A stretch of 64,000 nt of DNA from an uncultured bacterium. GTDB lineage: Bacteria > Muiribacteriota > Ozemobacteria > Ozemobacterales > Ozemobacteraceae. Where the stretch lies: NCBI GenBank assembly GCA_937949615.1, contig CALEDQ010000028.1, forward strand, positions 124,001-188,000, read 5' to 3'. The notes below the pieces were generated by a model, which was not told the DNA's origin, searched no databases, and saw nothing but the letters and a program-made list of their open reading frames with translations. Every line of letters begins with the position of its first letter. The stretch's first letter is position 1. A program made the translations under genes and the position numbers. Shown here piece by piece: positions 17,239 to 25,727 of the stretch.

Positions 17239-18261
17239 TTAGAGACCTTTTTCCTTGAGGTAGTCTTCCATGGTCTTGCCTTCTTTTTCGAGCTTCTTCT
17301 TCAGCTCTTCCTGGCCAGGCAGTTCGCCACGCTTCTGTTTCTCGATGATCGTCGCCTTGATTTCTTCGAGTACCGATTCGCGTTCTTCATCGGTGGTGGC
17401 ATCTTCAAGCTTTGATCTGGCATCGGAAATGATATCTTCGATCTTTTTCTTGTCTTCTTCAGTTACCTTCTGACTGCCGCTGCCGATCAGTTCTTCGAGA
17501 TCCTGTCTGGTGAAATCACCAGCTTCGATAGTGTCGAGGAGTTTTTCTTTGTTCGAACGGTTGAGATAATCGAACTTGTGAGTGATGACGAATTCTTCGT
17601 TCGGGTTTTCAACATAGTCGAGAGCGCGCATGTAGACTTCTGCCGCCTTGTCTTTCTTGTTGGCGATCTCGTAAAGAAAAGCCAGCTGCAGCATCGGGTC
17701 TTTCTGCCATTCGGTGCCGTCAAAAGACTTTTTCAACGCCTCTTCGTAGGTAGCCATGATCTCTTCAAGCAGTTTGAAGTTTTTGTAGCGCAGCGGCGGG
17801 TTGAGTTTGAAAGCCTGAAAAATAGTTACTGCAAGCTTGAGTTTCTGCCCGCTGTCTTTGTTCTGCTGATAAATATCAAACTTTGCCAGGCCGGCACTGT
17901 TGAATTTTTCCTGGAGGTCTTTGATTTTCTTTTTGTAGCCCTTCAGTTTGGTGTTGTAATCGTCACCTTTATCTGGAGATGGCCTTGAACGCGAAACAAT
18001 CTCAAGATTGTTCTTGGCTTCGAGATAATTCTCTTTCATGAATTGTACCTGCCCGAGGATATACCTGTACACCGCATTGTCTGGTTCGAGCTTGAGCGCT
18101 TCGACCAGATTGGTTTCGGCTGTGTTGAGGTCTTTGGCCACAAAAGCGGCTTCGGCCTTTTTGTAGAATTCCTGAGCCTCAGGGTTGAGAGCTGAGGCAT
18201 AAACAACGACCGTTGCTGCAATACACAGGGCAAAAACAATGGCTTTCAAGGCTTTAACCAT
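17239..18261 (-). CDS. Secreted TPR protein (cassette A, first gene)
   Basis: 340 residues from ATG 18261, chosen because GAGGA lies just upstream and the signal peptide (MVKALKAIVFALCIAATVVV) begins there; an ATG at 18294 has no Shine-Dalgarno. TPR repeats occupy about 25-95 (AQEFYKKAEAAFVAKDLNTA, DNAVYRYILGQVQFMKENY). A helical middle part and a highly charged C-terminal region rich in Glu and Lys follow. It is probably a periplasmic scaffold, co-expressed with the pseudopilin genes from the promoter at 18300-18328. Its target is unknown. Confidence 0.78.
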   Translation of the reverse strand: MVKALKAIVFALCIAATVVVYASALNPEAQEFYKKAEAAFVAKDLNTAETNLVEALKLEPDNAVYRYILGQVQFMKENYLEAKNNLEIVSRSRPSPDKGDDYNTKLKGYKKKIKDLQEKFNSAGLAKFDIYQQNKDSGQKLKLAVTIFQAFKLNPPLRYKNFKLLEEIMATYEEALKKSFDGTEWQKDPMLQLAFLYEIANKKDKAAEVYMRALDYVENPNEEFVITHKFDYLNRSNKEKLLDTIEAGDFTRQDLEELIGSGSQKVTEEDKKKIEDIISDARSKLEDATTDEERESVLEEIKATIIEKQKRGELPGQEELKKKLEKEGKTMEDYLKEKGL

Positions 18262-18299
18262 AAAATCCTCGAGCGTCTGATGAGATAATTTCATTTATA

Positions 18300-18328
18300 A
18301 TCATAGCAGATAACAGTATTCTTGTCAT
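18300..18328 (-). promoter_or_regulatory. Promoter of pseudopilin cassette A
   Basis: On the minus strand, ATGACA, 17 bases, TATGAT, with TGc before the -10. It is the only good promoter upstream of the five-gene operon 18261-14154. A plus-strand extended -10 (TGc TATCAT, 18332-18340) overlaps nearby and may serve the divergent gene at 18402. Confidence 0.62.
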
Positions 18329-18401
18329 TAATGCTATCATATATTCATCTTCTCACAGAGAAGCAAAATAGAGACAAAGAAATTCAGATCGGTAATCGAA
18401 A

Positions 18402-20468
18402 ATGGATTGTTATAAAGATAGTTTCAAGAGAAAAGCATTGGCTCTGGTTTCGTTGCAGGCCGTTCTCGTATTGTTTCTGGCCGGTATTTTTCTGGCGCGG
18501 ATTTTGCAGCAGGAAAAAATCGCAGCTGGCAACGAGAACCGTCTGCTGCTGGAAAAACTGAAAAATGAGGTCGATGACGCTTTTTATATTCAGCGCCAGC
18601 TGAATCTTACCTGCGGTATGATGGCTGAAGAGGCCTTCACTGCAGCAAACATCGGAAAAAACCTGCAGACACTGCGAAACAACGGGCTTGATTTTATCAA
18701 TTTTCGTTTTTTCGACAACGCCCGTCGGCTGATTCCGGTGCCCGGCGAATCCGACAGTCTGCGGGCCATGGTGCAGAAAATTTACGAAGCTCTTTCACAG
18801 GCAGATATCGATGGAGAAGATAAACTGCTGACCAGATACCAGTCATTGTTTGATGCGTTTCTTGGTGCCGTCAGCCCCGGGCATCTCGCCAGGGAAAGGG
18901 CGGCGCTCGTCAAAGTGCTTATCAAGGGTCGCCCGGGCTACTTTTACTGGAATATTTTCTTTTCACCTGCTGGCGACGGAACTCTGCTTGGTGGCATGCT
19001 CGCATGGTTCGCAGAAGATGATATTCCTGGCAATCTTGCGGTAAAACAGCTGCTTGGCGATTTTAACCGGGAATCCCTGCCGGGCCGCATGGCCGGGGTG
19101 ATAAATTATGAAAAACCCGCAAATTCTTTTCCTGCAAAGATCCCGCGGTTTTTCGGTTTTATCGGACCTGGCGAAATTGCTGACGAGATCGCGAGAATGC
19201 GCCGCAATATCGAGTCAGAAAATCACTCAGGCAAAACCGGTCTTTTTATTCTGCAGATCGACACGGCAAGAGTTCTGTATCTGCTTGAAAAAAATGTTTC
19301 TTCGCCGGCGGCGACAGCCTTTTTCATGTTTAAGCTGTTTATGCTGATTCTGCTGCCCTTTTACTTTTACCGTCTGCTTCATGGCGAGCTGGTAGAATCT
19401 GAAAACAGCAGGGCTTCATGGCGATGGCAGCCTGTTTTTGTATCTCTGCTGTTTGTTCCGGCGTTGATAATTGCTGTTATGGGCTTTTTTATTGCCGGTC
19501 TACAACGTGAATCAGCGCAACGAGAATATCTCGATCGTCTTTCGCGCATGGTTCAAGCCGTTGATGAAAACTATCATGTCGCAATCAGTAATCTTAATGG
19601 CCTTTACCGGCGTTTTGCCTCTCTGAATGCCGTTAAGGAACTGAACCGACCTGAAATCGAGAAGAGTTTCGCAAGGCTGCGTGAGGGTGATGCTATTCAG
19701 CGACTGTTCCTGGTGCAGGGTGATGGTAAAGTGTTGATGGCTTTGCCAGAGCGAGGTTTACAGGGCGAAACTATGCAGAAGCTTGTTGCTGCCGTTTCCA
19801 GATGTCTGTTTCAGTCGAGATTCGGCGGCGAACAGAGTTGGAAAGACCGCATCAACGAAGTGATGCTTGAGTCATTTTCGAACAGTCTGTCTGAAATAAT
19901 GGGCGATGCTGCCTCGGGTCTTTTCAGGCCATTTGAGAATTTCGACCGGGTGAGTGAGTTGATGTTTGCCGATCGCCGTAATTTTGTTTATTCGACTTTC
20001 GTTTCGCCCGAAAAGGGCAGAAATGCAACTCTTCTGATTGGCTGGCACGGCGCCGAATCTTTTTCTGAGCGTTATCTGCTGCGGCAGATTAATCGCAACA
20101 GCCTGACCGCCGAGAGTGTACAGCCTGTGCGTCTTGCCATGGTTCCGGCCGCCGCTGACCGGCTGCCGTTTCCGCGGGCCTTCGGAAAATACCCATTTGT
20201 TGCCAGACTTGCTGAAAGGGTTAGATTGACCGCTTCTCTGCAGTATTCTGAAGAGGAAATCGCCGGCAAGAAATGGCTGGTGGTGGCTTCGCCGCTGAAG
20301 AGGATCCCTGAATACCTGATCTTCGCAATGTACCCCATGGACAATGCCGATTCACAAATGTGGCTGACCATTCTCATCATTCTGGCCTTTGCCTTTATCT
20401 CAATTACGGGCGGCATGTGGGTATTTTTTAACTTTTTTAAAGCCGATAAACCACAAACTTTGCGGTAA
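18402..20468 (+). CDS. Multi-pass membrane protein resembling a sensor without output domain
   Basis: 688 residues. It has an N-terminal membrane segment (about 14-35), a ~270-residue extracytoplasmic region, two membrane segments around 305-325 and 343-365, a second ~290-residue extracytoplasmic region, and a last membrane segment near 658-680. Each large region follows a membrane helix plus a coiled stretch (for example REYLDRLSRMVQAVDENYH), like the sensory half of a two-component or chemotaxis receptor. No kinase, HAMP, GGDEF or phosphatase output follows, and only ~9 residues remain after the last helix. The Shine-Dalgarno is weak. dnaG begins 76 bases later with its own predicted promoter. 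Function unknown. Confidence 0.7.
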   Translation: MDCYKDSFKRKALALVSLQAVLVLFLAGIFLARILQQEKIAAGNENRLLLEKLKNEVDDAFYIQRQLNLTCGMMAEEAFTAANIGKNLQTLRNNGLDFINFRFFDNARRLIPVPGESDSLRAMVQKIYEALSQADIDGEDKLLTRYQSLFDAFLGAVSPGHLARERAALVKVLIKGRPGYFYWNIFFSPAGDGTLLGGMLAWFAEDDIPGNLAVKQLLGDFNRESLPGRMAGVINYEKPANSFPAKIPRFFGFIGPGEIADEIARMRRNIESENHSGKTGLFILQIDTARVLYLLEKNVSSPAATAFFMFKLFMLILLPFYFYRLLHGELVESENSRASWRWQPVFVSLLFVPALIIAVMGFFIAGLQRESAQREYLDRLSRMVQAVDENYHVAISNLNGLYRRFASLNAVKELNRPEIEKSFARLREGDAIQRLFLVQGDGKVLMALPERGLQGETMQKLVAAVSRCLFQSRFGGEQSWKDRINEVMLESFSNSLSEIMGDAASGLFRPFENFDRVSELMFADRRNFVYSTFVSPEKGRNATLLIGWHGAESFSERYLLRQINRNSLTAESVQPVRLAMVPAAADRLPFPRAFGKYPFVARLAERVRLTASLQYSEEEIAGKKWLVVASPLKRIPEYLIFAMYPMDNADSQMWLTILIILAFAFISITGGMWVFFNFFKADKPQTLR

Positions 20469-20471
20469 CTC

Positions 20472-20500
20472 TTGACTTTCGCACGCTTCAGTATTAATAT
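20472..20500 (+). promoter_or_regulatory. Possible promoter of dnaG-rpoD
   Basis: TTGACT (20472-20477), 17 bases, TAATAT (20495-20500), lying in the short gap before dnaG. The match is reasonable and the location fits a start of the dnaG-rpoD unit. Confidence 0.5.
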
Positions 20501-20544
20501 TGAAAATTCGACCAAGGTCATGTACGTTTTACGCGAGGTTTTTT

Positions 20545-22317
20545 TTGGGCTTTATTTCGAGCGAAATAATAGCGATGATTCGCGAGAGAACCGATATCAT
20601 TCAGATAATCGGCGAGCATGTACGACTGATTCCTTCTGGTCATAACTACAAGGCTCTTTGCCCGTTCCATAAAGAAAAAACCCCGAGCTTTCATGTCGTG
20701 ACCGACAAGCAGATTTATCACTGTTTCGGCTGCGGTAAGGGCGGCGATGTTTTCTCATTCCTGATGGAACTCGAGCACATGACTTTTCCTGAAGTGGTCA
20801 AATTTCTGGCAGAGCGCGAAGCGATCGAGATCCCCCGCGAAAACGACCCCGACTTCGAGAAAAAGGCCGACCTCTATAATTATCTCGACCGGGCGGCAAA
20901 GTTTTTCGAATCCTGCCTGTACGACAGTTCGGCCGGCACGGTTGCCCGAGAATATCTTAAAAAGCGCAAAATCAACAGTGAAACTGCGAAAAAATTCCGC
21001 ATTGGTTTCGCTCCCAACGCCTGGGATTCAATTGTCCATCGCCTTGGCAAGACCTCTGAAGATCTTGCCAGTCTTGAAAGAGCCGGTTTGATAAAGGCTC
21101 GTGGTCAGGGCGAGGGGTTCTATGACGTTTTTCGCAATCGTCTGATGATTCCGATTCTTGACATCCATGGTCGGGTTGCCGGTTTTGGCGGCAGAGTGAT
21201 GTCGCCAGAAGACGAGCCCAAATATCTTAACAGCGCCGAAAGCGAAACTTTCAACAAACGGCGTATGCTGTTCAATTTTCGAGAAGCGGTACCGGTTGCC
21301 AGGCGTCTGAACTCAGTCATCGTCGTCGAAGGTTATCTCGATGCCATAAGTCTTTTTCAGAACGGCATCAAAAATGTCGTTGCCTCCCTCGGAACCGCCA
21401 TTTCAGCTGAGCAGATCCACATGCTGGCCCGCAACTGCGAAACGCTCTACTTCTGCTACGATGCCGATGCTGCCGGGCAGAGAGCGACGCTGCGCGCCAT
21501 TTCCCTGCAGAAGGATGCGCCGGTTAACGCTCGCGTCGTGTCTTTCCCTGATTCGACCGATGACCCTGACAGTTTTGTTACCCGAGAAGGCGCTGAAAGC
21601 TTCAAAAATTTGCTTGAAAAAGCAACTGATATATATACTTTTCTCATTGAGACTCATACCCGTGGCCTGAAGCCTCCTCTTGAGATTCCGGTTAAGCAGA
21701 AGCTTATCCAGGAGTTTAAGGAACTGGTTCCAGCTATTCACAGTTCAATTGCGAGAAGCGAAGTGATCCGTAAAATCTCGAAACTGCTGGATATGGACCA
21801 ACACGTTCTGGAGAAAGAATTTGAGGGCAGGGAGGCCCCACGCTCTGAGGAAACTCAGAAGAAAAGGACATTTATATCACCAAGACTGAATGCCGAGATT
21901 CAGAGGCAGGAGTGGGTGCTCAAACACCTGCTCGAGCACCCTGAAGAGCTCGACAGAGTCAGAGCGCTGCTTGGCCCCGGCGATTTTTCCGACCCCCGCT
22001 TACGTCAGATATTTGAAGCAATAAGCTTTCAACAGGAAGCGGCTGGTGGTTCGTTAAAGCCCGCAGAGATTTTAGCAGCACTCGATGATGCCAGTCTTAT
22101 TTCGCGGCTCAGTGAGCTGATTACTACTCTCGAAGACCGTCAGCCAGAACCCTTCATGGAGTGTGTGAAGGGCCTGGTGAAAAGCCGCCTCGATGCTGAA
22201 CTCAAAGAGATTCAGCAGAAGATCCGGGAGGCGGAGCGCGGCGGCGATGATTCTGTCATTGCGCGTCTGAGCATGGAACAGCTCGATGTAAGGCGAAAGA
22301 TCGAAACGCTGTATTGA
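20545..22317 (+). CDS. dnaG: DNA primase
   Basis: 590 residues from TTG 20545, chosen because GAGG lies six bases upstream and the protein then begins right before the family N-terminus (ERTDIIQIIGEHV). The zinc-binding domain is CPFH...CFGC (CHC2 type), TOPRIM has VVVEGYLDAI and YDADAAGQRA, and a C-terminal helicase-binding region follows. It makes RNA primers for replication. A longer reading frame back to 20500 would have no Shine-Dalgarno. rpoD starts 25 bases downstream, the classical macromolecular-synthesis arrangement, here without rpsU. Confidence 0.96.
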   Translation: MGFISSEIIAMIRERTDIIQIIGEHVRLIPSGHNYKALCPFHKEKTPSFHVVTDKQIYHCFGCGKGGDVFSFLMELEHMTFPEVVKFLAEREAIEIPRENDPDFEKKADLYNYLDRAAKFFESCLYDSSAGTVAREYLKKRKINSETAKKFRIGFAPNAWDSIVHRLGKTSEDLASLERAGLIKARGQGEGFYDVFRNRLMIPILDIHGRVAGFGGRVMSPEDEPKYLNSAESETFNKRRMLFNFREAVPVARRLNSVIVVEGYLDAISLFQNGIKNVVASLGTAISAEQIHMLARNCETLYFCYDADAAGQRATLRAISLQKDAPVNARVVSFPDSTDDPDSFVTREGAESFKNLLEKATDIYTFLIETHTRGLKPPLEIPVKQKLIQEFKELVPAIHSSIARSEVIRKISKLLDMDQHVLEKEFEGREAPRSEETQKKRTFISPRLNAEIQRQEWVLKHLLEHPEELDRVRALLGPGDFSDPRLRQIFEAISFQQEAAGGSLKPAEILAALDDASLISRLSELITTLEDRQPEPFMECVKGLVKSRLDAELKEIQQKIREAERGGDDSVIARLSMEQLDVRRKIETLY

Positions 22318-22342
22318 TTCACTCCAGTAACGAGGGAAAATT

Positions 22343-23476
22343 ATGACAACAGAGCAGGCAACACAAGCCAAAAGTAAAGTTGCTAAGAAGAATGAACCCC
22401 GGACCATAGAAGATATCCGGGCTGAACTCATAGAAATCGGGACCCGCCAGGGTTATCTCTCTTATCAGGAGATCAACCGGGTGCTGCCCGACGGCCTGCC
22501 CACCGAAGTTTTCGAAGAGGTCATCAACGAGCTGATGGACAAAAACGTCGAGCTGGTTGACGACGATGAAGTGCGTCTCGACAAGAAACTTCCGGTTGCC
22601 GAAGAAAAAAAGGAAGAAGAAGACAAGCAGCAGCAGGATTTCGACGATATCGACGATTCAGTGCGGGTGTACCTGCGTGAAATCGGCAAGATAAGACTTC
22701 TGACCATGCAGGAAGAAGTGACGCTTGCCAAGCGCATCGAACACGGTGATCTCGAAGCGCAGCGCAAGTTGATTGAAGCCAACCTCAGGCTGGTCGTTTC
22801 TGTTGCCAAAAAATATACCAAACGTGGCCTTCTGTTTCTCGATCTGATCCAGGAAGGGAATCAGGGCCTGATTCGCGCGGTTGAAAAATTCAAATACCGC
22901 AAGGGGTACAAGTTCTCCACCTACGCCATCTGGTGGATCAGACAGGCAATTACCCGTGCAATCGCCGACCAGGCCAGAACCATTCGTATTCCGGTACACA
23001 TGGTCGAAACGATCAACAAACTGCGCAAGGCGTCGCGCAAACTGGTACAGAAGCTTGGCCGCGATCCGGCGGTAGAAGAACTGGCTGTTGAAGTCGGTCT
23101 GCCGGTCGAAAAAGTCAAGAATATCATGAAGACCGCCATGGATCCGATTTCACTGGAAACTCCTATCAATGGCGAAGAAGATTCACATCTTGGTGATTTC
23201 GTTGAAGATAAGTCTGCTTTACCACCGGCAGAGACTGCTTTCAACCTGATTCTCAAAGAACAGATCAACAAGGTGCTGGCGACGCTTACCGAGCGTGAAT
23301 CGCGGGTCATCAAATACCGCTTTGGTCTCGAAGATGGCTGGCAGAGAACTCTCGAAGAAGTCGGTCAGAAGTTCGGCGTCACTCGCGAACGCATTCGCCA
23401 GATCGAAGCGAAGGCGCTCAGAAAGCTGCGCCACCCGAGCCGATCGAAGAAACTCAAAGAATTCTACATGGAATAA
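22343..23476 (+). CDS. rpoD: Primary sigma factor RpoD (sigma-70)
   Basis: 377 residues. Region 1.1 (about 15-80) includes LSYQEINRVLPDGLP; an acidic linker follows. Region 1.2 (DDSVRVYLREIGKIRLLT), region 2 (DLIQEGNQGLIRAVEKF, FSTYAIWWIRQAITRAI), region 3 and region 4 with the helix-turn-helix (TRERIRQIEAKALRKLRHP) are all intact. It lacks the long non-conserved insert of proteobacterial sigma-70. It recognises the -35/-10 promoters listed elsewhere in this window. It is co-transcribed with dnaG. Confidence 0.97.
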   Translation: MTTEQATQAKSKVAKKNEPRTIEDIRAELIEIGTRQGYLSYQEINRVLPDGLPTEVFEEVINELMDKNVELVDDDEVRLDKKLPVAEEKKEEEDKQQQDFDDIDDSVRVYLREIGKIRLLTMQEEVTLAKRIEHGDLEAQRKLIEANLRLVVSVAKKYTKRGLLFLDLIQEGNQGLIRAVEKFKYRKGYKFSTYAIWWIRQAITRAIADQARTIRIPVHMVETINKLRKASRKLVQKLGRDPAVEELAVEVGLPVEKVKNIMKTAMDPISLETPINGEEDSHLGDFVEDKSALPPAETAFNLILKEQINKVLATLTERESRVIKYRFGLEDGWQRTLEEVGQKFGVTRERIRQIEAKALRKLRHPSRSKKLKEFYME

Positions 23477-23485
23477 AAAAAGTGC

Positions 23486-23514
23486 TTGCATCCAAAAGCG
23501 CTATATGATAAGAT
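23486..23514 (+). promoter_or_regulatory. Promoter of the tRNA cluster
   Basis: TTGCAT (23486-23491), 17 bases, TAAGAT (23509-23514), with TGa before the -10. The first tRNA begins 15 bases after the -10. Confidence 0.72.
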
Positions 23515-23528
23515 AATTTTCGCGTCGC

Positions 23529-23602
23529 GGGCCTATAGCTCAGTTGGTTAGAGCCTCCGGCTCATAACCGGATTGTCGCAGGTTCAAGTCCTGCTGGGCC
23601 CA
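23529..23602 (+). tRNA. tRNA with CAU anticodon (elongator Met or Ile2)
   Basis: 74 nt. It folds fully: acceptor GGGCCTA/TGGGCCC, D stem GCTC/GAGC, anticodon stem TCCGG/CCGGA around CTCATAA, T stem GCAGG/CCTGC, discriminator A, CCA not encoded. It is not an initiator, because the 1-72 pair is G-C and the anticodon stem lacks the three G-C pairs. The body and the T arm (GCAGG TTCAAGT) resemble Ile2 (lysidine-modified CAU) as much as elongator Met, so the charging identity is undecided. Confidence 0.9.
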
Positions 23603-23624
23603 ATGCTCGCGAGAATGTTTATCA

Positions 23625-23697
23625 GCCCCCTTCGTCTAGGGGCCCAGGACACAGCCCTTTCAAGGCTGCGACGAGGGTTCGAATCCCTCAGGGGGCG
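23625..23697 (+). tRNA. tRNA-Glu (UUC), copy 1
   Basis: 73 nt with acceptor GCCCCCT/AGGGGGC, anticodon TTC in the loop CTTTCAA, T loop TTCGAAT and discriminator G. CCA is not encoded. It is identical to the copy at 23742-23814. Confidence 0.95.
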
Positions 23698-23741
23698 CTG
23701 ATGAATGTCGACCCGGCCCGGTCGATTGTAGAAAAGTTTAT

Positions 23742-23814
23742 GCCCCCTTCGTCTAGGGGCCCAGGACACAGCCCTTTCAAGGCTGCGACGAGGGTTCGAA
23801 TCCCTCAGGGGGCG
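23742..23814 (+). tRNA. tRNA-Glu (UUC), copy 2
   Basis: 73 nt, identical in sequence to the first copy, 44 bases downstream. The spacers outside the genes differ, so the duplication covers only the tRNA. Confidence 0.95.
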
Positions 23815-23815
23815 T

Positions 23816-23869
23816 GCAGAAACCGGCAGAGTTTATACTCTGCCGGTTTCTGCTTTAGGAATTTTTTTT
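23816..23869 (+). terminator. Rho-independent terminator of the tRNA cluster
   Basis: A perfect 17-bp stem, 23816-23832 with 23837-23853, and a 4-base loop. It is followed by TTTAGGAA and a run of eight T. Confidence 0.9.
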
Positions 23870-23876
23870 AATTACC

Positions 23877-23905
23877 TTGCGGGTTTTGATTTTTACGTTT
23901 AAAAT
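23877..23905 (+). promoter_or_regulatory. Promoter of the metalloprotease gene
   Basis: TTGCGG (23877-23882), 17 bases, TAAAAT (23900-23905), about 40 bases before the ATG. Confidence 0.5.
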
Positions 23906-23943
23906 CTAAAAATCAGTATTTAATTCTGGAGGAAAAAGACCGC

Positions 23944-25584
23944 ATGAAGAAAATTATGGCCGTTGCCGTTGGTTCCTTGCTTTGTACACAGGCTTTTGCC
24001 TTTGATGTATCTCCTACACAGATCAACACCGCCAAGAAAACTAACAAAAAAGTTGTTGTCAGTTCAGATTTTATCAAGAATCTTTTCGGCAGCAAGATTA
24101 TGGTTGACGGCATTGAAATGATTTCTGTGACCGAAGATGGTCAGAGACTTTCAAGCGTGCGCGGCACCCTTTCGTCACCTCTGAACGGCGACCCGGTACT
24201 TGCCGCCAAAGCTTATATTGAAGAGCATGCGAAACTTTTTAATCTTCCCGAAGTCAGAGACGTGGATTATCTTCGCCTGGTTCGTGCCGACAACAGCGAC
24301 CAGGTTAACCATGTGAAATTCCAGATGGTGATCGACGGTGTACCGGTTCACGAAGCCACCGTTGAAGTTCATATCAACGCTGAAGGCGTTGTAACCCTTG
24401 CTAACGGCTCACTGCCCGCTATCGATGAAATCGACAATCAGATTCTGCTCGGCAAATATCAGGCTATCGGCAAAGCCCGCGAAGCCGTAAAAGCCAACAA
24501 ATTCAGAGCTATTCCAGATGCAGAACTGCGCATTATTGCCGGCAAAAACGGTAATGCCCGCATGGCTTATGTCACCAGAATCGCTGTTGAACAGCCCCTT
24601 GGTGACTGGGAAGTCATCATCGACGCCGAAAATGGTTCGGTAATGTCGATGAATAATGAAATGGCTTTCGCTGATGCTGAAACCGGTCTCGGCGCCGTAT
24701 ACGTCTCCAATCCTCTGCGCTGCGAAATCACCCAGGAACCCCTGAAGCACCTGACCACCAATACCATGACCGGTAAATGGGCCGCGATCGATAACGAAGA
24801 TGGTCCGGAATCAGTGAACGAAGAAAAGAAACATATCTATACTCCCGATAGCACACATTTTGATGAAGTCGGTATGTATAACTATGTTACTACCGTTCAT
24901 GACTTTTTCAGCGCTCTTGGTCACACCAAACTCGACAAGCCGATGACCGCTGTCGTTCACCTCGGGACCAACTATGACAATGCTTATTTCAGCCCGATGG
25001 AAGGCAAGCTTGCCTTTGGTGACGGCAGCAGATTCAACTGCCTGGCCCGCGAAGAATCAGTCGCTTATCACGAATACTCACATGCGGTTCTTAACTCGAT
25101 TACCTACCTGGCATACAGCGCTGAATCAGGCGCTATCAATGAAGGTCAGGCCGACTACTTCGCCTGCTCACTCAGCAACGATTCAATGCTCGGCGAATAT
25201 GTCTGCGCCAAAATGAACAAGCCATTCCTCAGAAACGTTGAAAACGACCTGCATTACCCCGAAGATATCGAAGGCGAAGTACATGCTGACGGCAAAATCT
25301 GGGGCGCCGTTCTCTGGGATATCAGAAAAGCCATCGGCGCCGCCGATGCCGACACTCTTATCTACAAAAGCCACTATTATCTCAATGGCAGCCGCCCGAA
25401 GTTCATCGATGCTTACAACGCACTCGTAACTGCTGACAAAAACGTTTTCGAAGGCAAACATCTTGCTGCTCTCGAAGAAGTTTTCGTTAAACGTGGTGTC
25501 GTTGCTGCGGCCTACAACGGTGCCGTTCTTACCGCTTCAGACCTGAGAAGCATCAAGAAATTCAACGAAGTTCACAACGAATGA
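23944..25584 (+). CDS. Secreted zinc metalloprotease, thermolysin/fungalysin type
   Basis: 546 residues. It has a signal peptide (1-19), an FTP-type propeptide region (about 45-100), a PepSY-like propeptide part (about 115-235), and a gluzincin catalytic domain. The zinc site is HEYSH (376-380) with the third ligand Glu400 in NEGQADYF; the 20-residue spacing equals that of thermolysin. The downstream part, VHADGKIWGAVLWDIR with His447, resembles the M36 fungalysin pattern more than the M4 active-site His region. The C-terminal domain is short. It is probably an extracellular peptidase that self-processes. GGAGG lies 11 bases before the ATG, an unusually wide spacing. Flanked by terminators, it is monocistronic. 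Confidence 0.88.
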   Translation: MKKIMAVAVGSLLCTQAFAFDVSPTQINTAKKTNKKVVVSSDFIKNLFGSKIMVDGIEMISVTEDGQRLSSVRGTLSSPLNGDPVLAAKAYIEEHAKLFNLPEVRDVDYLRLVRADNSDQVNHVKFQMVIDGVPVHEATVEVHINAEGVVTLANGSLPAIDEIDNQILLGKYQAIGKAREAVKANKFRAIPDAELRIIAGKNGNARMAYVTRIAVEQPLGDWEVIIDAENGSVMSMNNEMAFADAETGLGAVYVSNPLRCEITQEPLKHLTTNTMTGKWAAIDNEDGPESVNEEKKHIYTPDSTHFDEVGMYNYVTTVHDFFSALGHTKLDKPMTAVVHLGTNYDNAYFSPMEGKLAFGDGSRFNCLAREESVAYHEYSHAVLNSITYLAYSAESGAINEGQADYFACSLSNDSMLGEYVCAKMNKPFLRNVENDLHYPEDIEGEVHADGKIWGAVLWDIRKAIGAADADTLIYKSHYYLNGSRPKFIDAYNALVTADKNVFEGKHLAALEEVFVKRGVVAAAYNGAVLTASDLRSIKKFNEVHNE

Positions 25585-25608
25585 TCTGAATTTTCAGAAT
25601 AAAAACTG

Positions 25609-25640
25609 GCTGTCGCAGTTTACTGCGGCAGCTTTTTTTT
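25609..25640 (+). terminator. Rho-independent terminator of the metalloprotease gene
   Basis: GCTGTCGCAG (25609-25618) pairs with CTGCGGCAGC (25623-25632), with one T.G pair, followed by eight T. Confidence 0.88.
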
Positions 25641-25727
25641 ATTTCACTCTCTTTATGATTGCGTCGATTTAGGGTAGAATGAATAATTCAAATTCAATGG
25701 TCACACGAAAATTTGCTGGAGAAGAAT

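Noticed and set aside
23529..23602. Initiator tRNA-fMet
   Set aside because: It has a paired G1-C72 end and lacks the three G-C pairs in the anticodon stem.
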